Assembly: GCA_016205995.1 (NCBI GenBank)
Contig: JACQSJ010000015.1
Location: 1-7,453 of the forward strand
DNA from: Candidatus Uhrbacteria bacterium
Lineage (GTDB): Bacteria > Patescibacteriota > Patescibacteriia > UBA9934 > GWF2-40-263
DNA length: 7,453 nucleotides
Direction of reading: 5' to 3'
Position numbers and translations under genes: made by a program. The notes under the pieces were generated by a model. It was not told where the DNA came from, did no database searches, and saw nothing but the letters and a program-made list of their open reading frames with translations. Each line of letters opens with the position of its first letter. The stretch's first letter is position 1. This document shows, piece by piece, positions 7,001 to 7,453 of this stretch.

Positions 7001-7453
7001 GCCGAGTTCTATCAGACGTGTATTGGCTGCTTCTTGCTCGGCAATCTCGGGACGATCAACGAGCTCGAGATAATAGTTTCCCTCACCAAAAACGTTCACG
7101 TACCAACGGATAGCTTCTTTGGCTTCTGCGACTTTCTCCAACTTGAGAAGCTCGTCGATCTCCCCCATGTGTCCACCCGAGAGCGCAATCAGTCCGCCGC
7201 TGAATTTCTGTATGAGCTCTTTGTCGATGCGTGGCTTGTAATAAAATCCCTCGAGGAACCCCAAACTCGAAAGCTGAATCAGATTCTTGTACCCCTCATT
7301 GTTCTGCGCCAGACACACTAGACGATTCGGTCGCGTGTCGATACGCGCACGCTTCAGGTGCCGACCATCTTGCGCCACATAAAAATCGACGCCAATGATG
7401 GGCTTCACGCCTGCGTCGATTGCCTTCTGATAAAATTCTATCGCTCCGTAGAG
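4076..7453 (-). CDS. dnaE: DNA polymerase III alpha subunit (5' end outside window)
   Basis: Catalytic subunit of the replicative DNA polymerase. The frame runs open to the right edge, giving 1,125 residues. The visible start (LYGAIEFYQKAIDAG) aligns with about residue 50 of other DnaE proteins, so roughly 50 residues, including the first PHP motifs, are missing. The PHP domain fills about 1-250 of the fragment. The palm follows, with RGSAAGSLVSY near 315, catalytic D354 and D356 in PDIDADF, and the third aspartate D511 in KMDFLG; these match D401, D403 and D555 of E. coli. FNKAHAASYGMVAYQTAY near 700 is the conserved fingers-side motif. QQSLF (864-868, bases 4850-4864) is a canonical beta-clamp-binding motif. 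An OB domain lies at about 935-1010 and a C-terminal domain ends the chain. The PHP metal positions visible here are substituted (see findings), so proofreading would need a separate exonuclease. The stop TAA is directly followed by the palindromic repeat. Confidence 0.98.
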   Translation of the reverse strand, partial: LYGAIEFYQKAIDAGVKPIIGVDFYVAQDGRHLKRARIDTRPNRLVCLAQNNEGYKNLIQLSSLGFLEGFYYKPRIDKELIQKFSGGLIALSGGHMGEIDELLKLEKVAEAKEAIRWYVNVFGEGNYYLELVDRPEIAEQEAANTRLIELGRELGVPVVATKNTFYLKPQDMEAWKILNCIKGGRTLEQFDRMNQYEYDASMVSGEYMEERFRDCPEAITNTKLIADRCQVELDLGKWNFPKFEIEEGKTFRQVLTDRAFANLKERRARELDEVETKRLNYELDIIDQKGFCPYLLIVSDFLTWANEHGIVTTTRGSAAGSLVSYSIGISSIDPLLYQLPFERFLNPERPSAPDIDADFADNRRDEVLDYVRGKYGHEKVAQICTFGTMLARGSVRDVGRALGFPYGMIDEVAKLVPMGSQGFPMTLERALQEAPDLKKKYDTDANIRRVIDLAQRIEGCARHVSIHAAGTVISPTALTDFTPLQIDTKEGKIITQYEMHAVESAGLVKMDFLGIRNLSILGDAVALVRAVKGIEVVTQDIPVDDKKTFELLAAGHTMGVFQLNGDGMTKYLMDLRPERVEDIMAMVALYRPGPIEVIPEYIRRKHDASLVKFMDPRMEGFLQKSYGLLVYQDDVMLTAIHLAGYSWLEADKLRKAMGKKIPEEMALQKVKLVDGFVEHGMTKAQATELWKLIEPFAAYGFNKAHAASYGMVAYQTAYMKANFPAEYMTALMTAESGDLEKIAEAVKECARMGIAVLSPDINESRKDFTFITDTQIRFGLLVIKNLGEEVVESIIAERKAHGPFKDLADIAGRISHRAFNKKSLEALIKSGALDRFGERKQLLENIDRILLHNKAIQKEKASNQQSLFAGTSAVMSHGIVLREIPTATTRELLAWEKELLGLYVSAHPYDPFAEAFKGQLLDCARVVDQKDGAFVRVGGIITTMKEIITKKGEPMAFVGLEDLTGSTEVIVFPRTYTEAKTMLIPDHIVLVSAKVSARDGEEKKLLANSFIAVDETNMEDVAQMLKSGQWVTGDVREEIVTEHEESPAIFHRGALSIALKGKPTQEMVASLREILTSTPGPKPVCLMVESGGQMRRIQTDYSVAATDSVVSAIAALVGRQNVSVE

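Noticed and set aside
6053..7321. Long open frame (422 codons) on the plus strand opposite dnaE, with another of 332 codons at 5006-6004
   Set aside because: Both are shadows of the dnaE reading frame: no recognisable domains, rich in Arg, His and Leu, and fully inside a confidently identified gene.
1..7453. tRNA, rRNA, CRISPR array, insertion sequence
   Set aside because: No cloverleaf-like, direct-repeat-spacer or transposase signals were seen in the short intergenic regions.

Overview
The window looks like a chromosomal segment of a Candidate Phyla Radiation (Patescibacteria) genome or a close relative. The evidence is a single-pass membrane protein with a baseplate-J-like domain of a type I associate with CPR genomes, a threonyl-tRNA synthetase without its N-terminal TGS domain, compact spacing, and sparse Shine-Dalgarno signals. 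Base composition is moderate. The standard code fits: dnaE and thrS are open over long distances with TGA read as stop, which argues against the TGA=Gly codes of Gracilibacteria and Absconditabacteria. The lineage assignment is inference.

Layout: a small helical, probably coiled-coil protein (17-376, +) ends at a bidirectional terminator (383-420) and converges with thrS (423-2216, -). Everything else is on the minus strand. In transcription order from the right edge these are dnaE (PolIII alpha, 5' end outside the window), a 96-bp palindromic repeat directly after its stop, a HicB-like antitoxin reading frame broken by one TGA, a small zinc-ribbon protein whose C-terminal tail is encoded by a second repeat-like sequence, the membrane-anchored J-like protein with its own promoter, and thrS with a hairpin/T-tract and a candidate promoter just upstream.

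The two housekeeping genes (replication and translation) are well conserved in their active sites. DnaE keeps its polymerase aspartates and a QQSLF clamp-binding motif, but every PHP metal-ligand position I can align in the window is substituted. ThrRS keeps its editing and zinc-binding residues. The roughly 600 bp between dnaE and the J-like gene (3480-4075) is the accessory part: a decaying antitoxin, two repeat-derived sequences and a small orphan protein. I found no CRISPR array, RNA gene, transposase or clearly new multi-gene system. The most distinctive observations are the interrupted hicB, the repeat-encoded protein tail, and promoters placed so close to start codons that leaderless transcription is likely.
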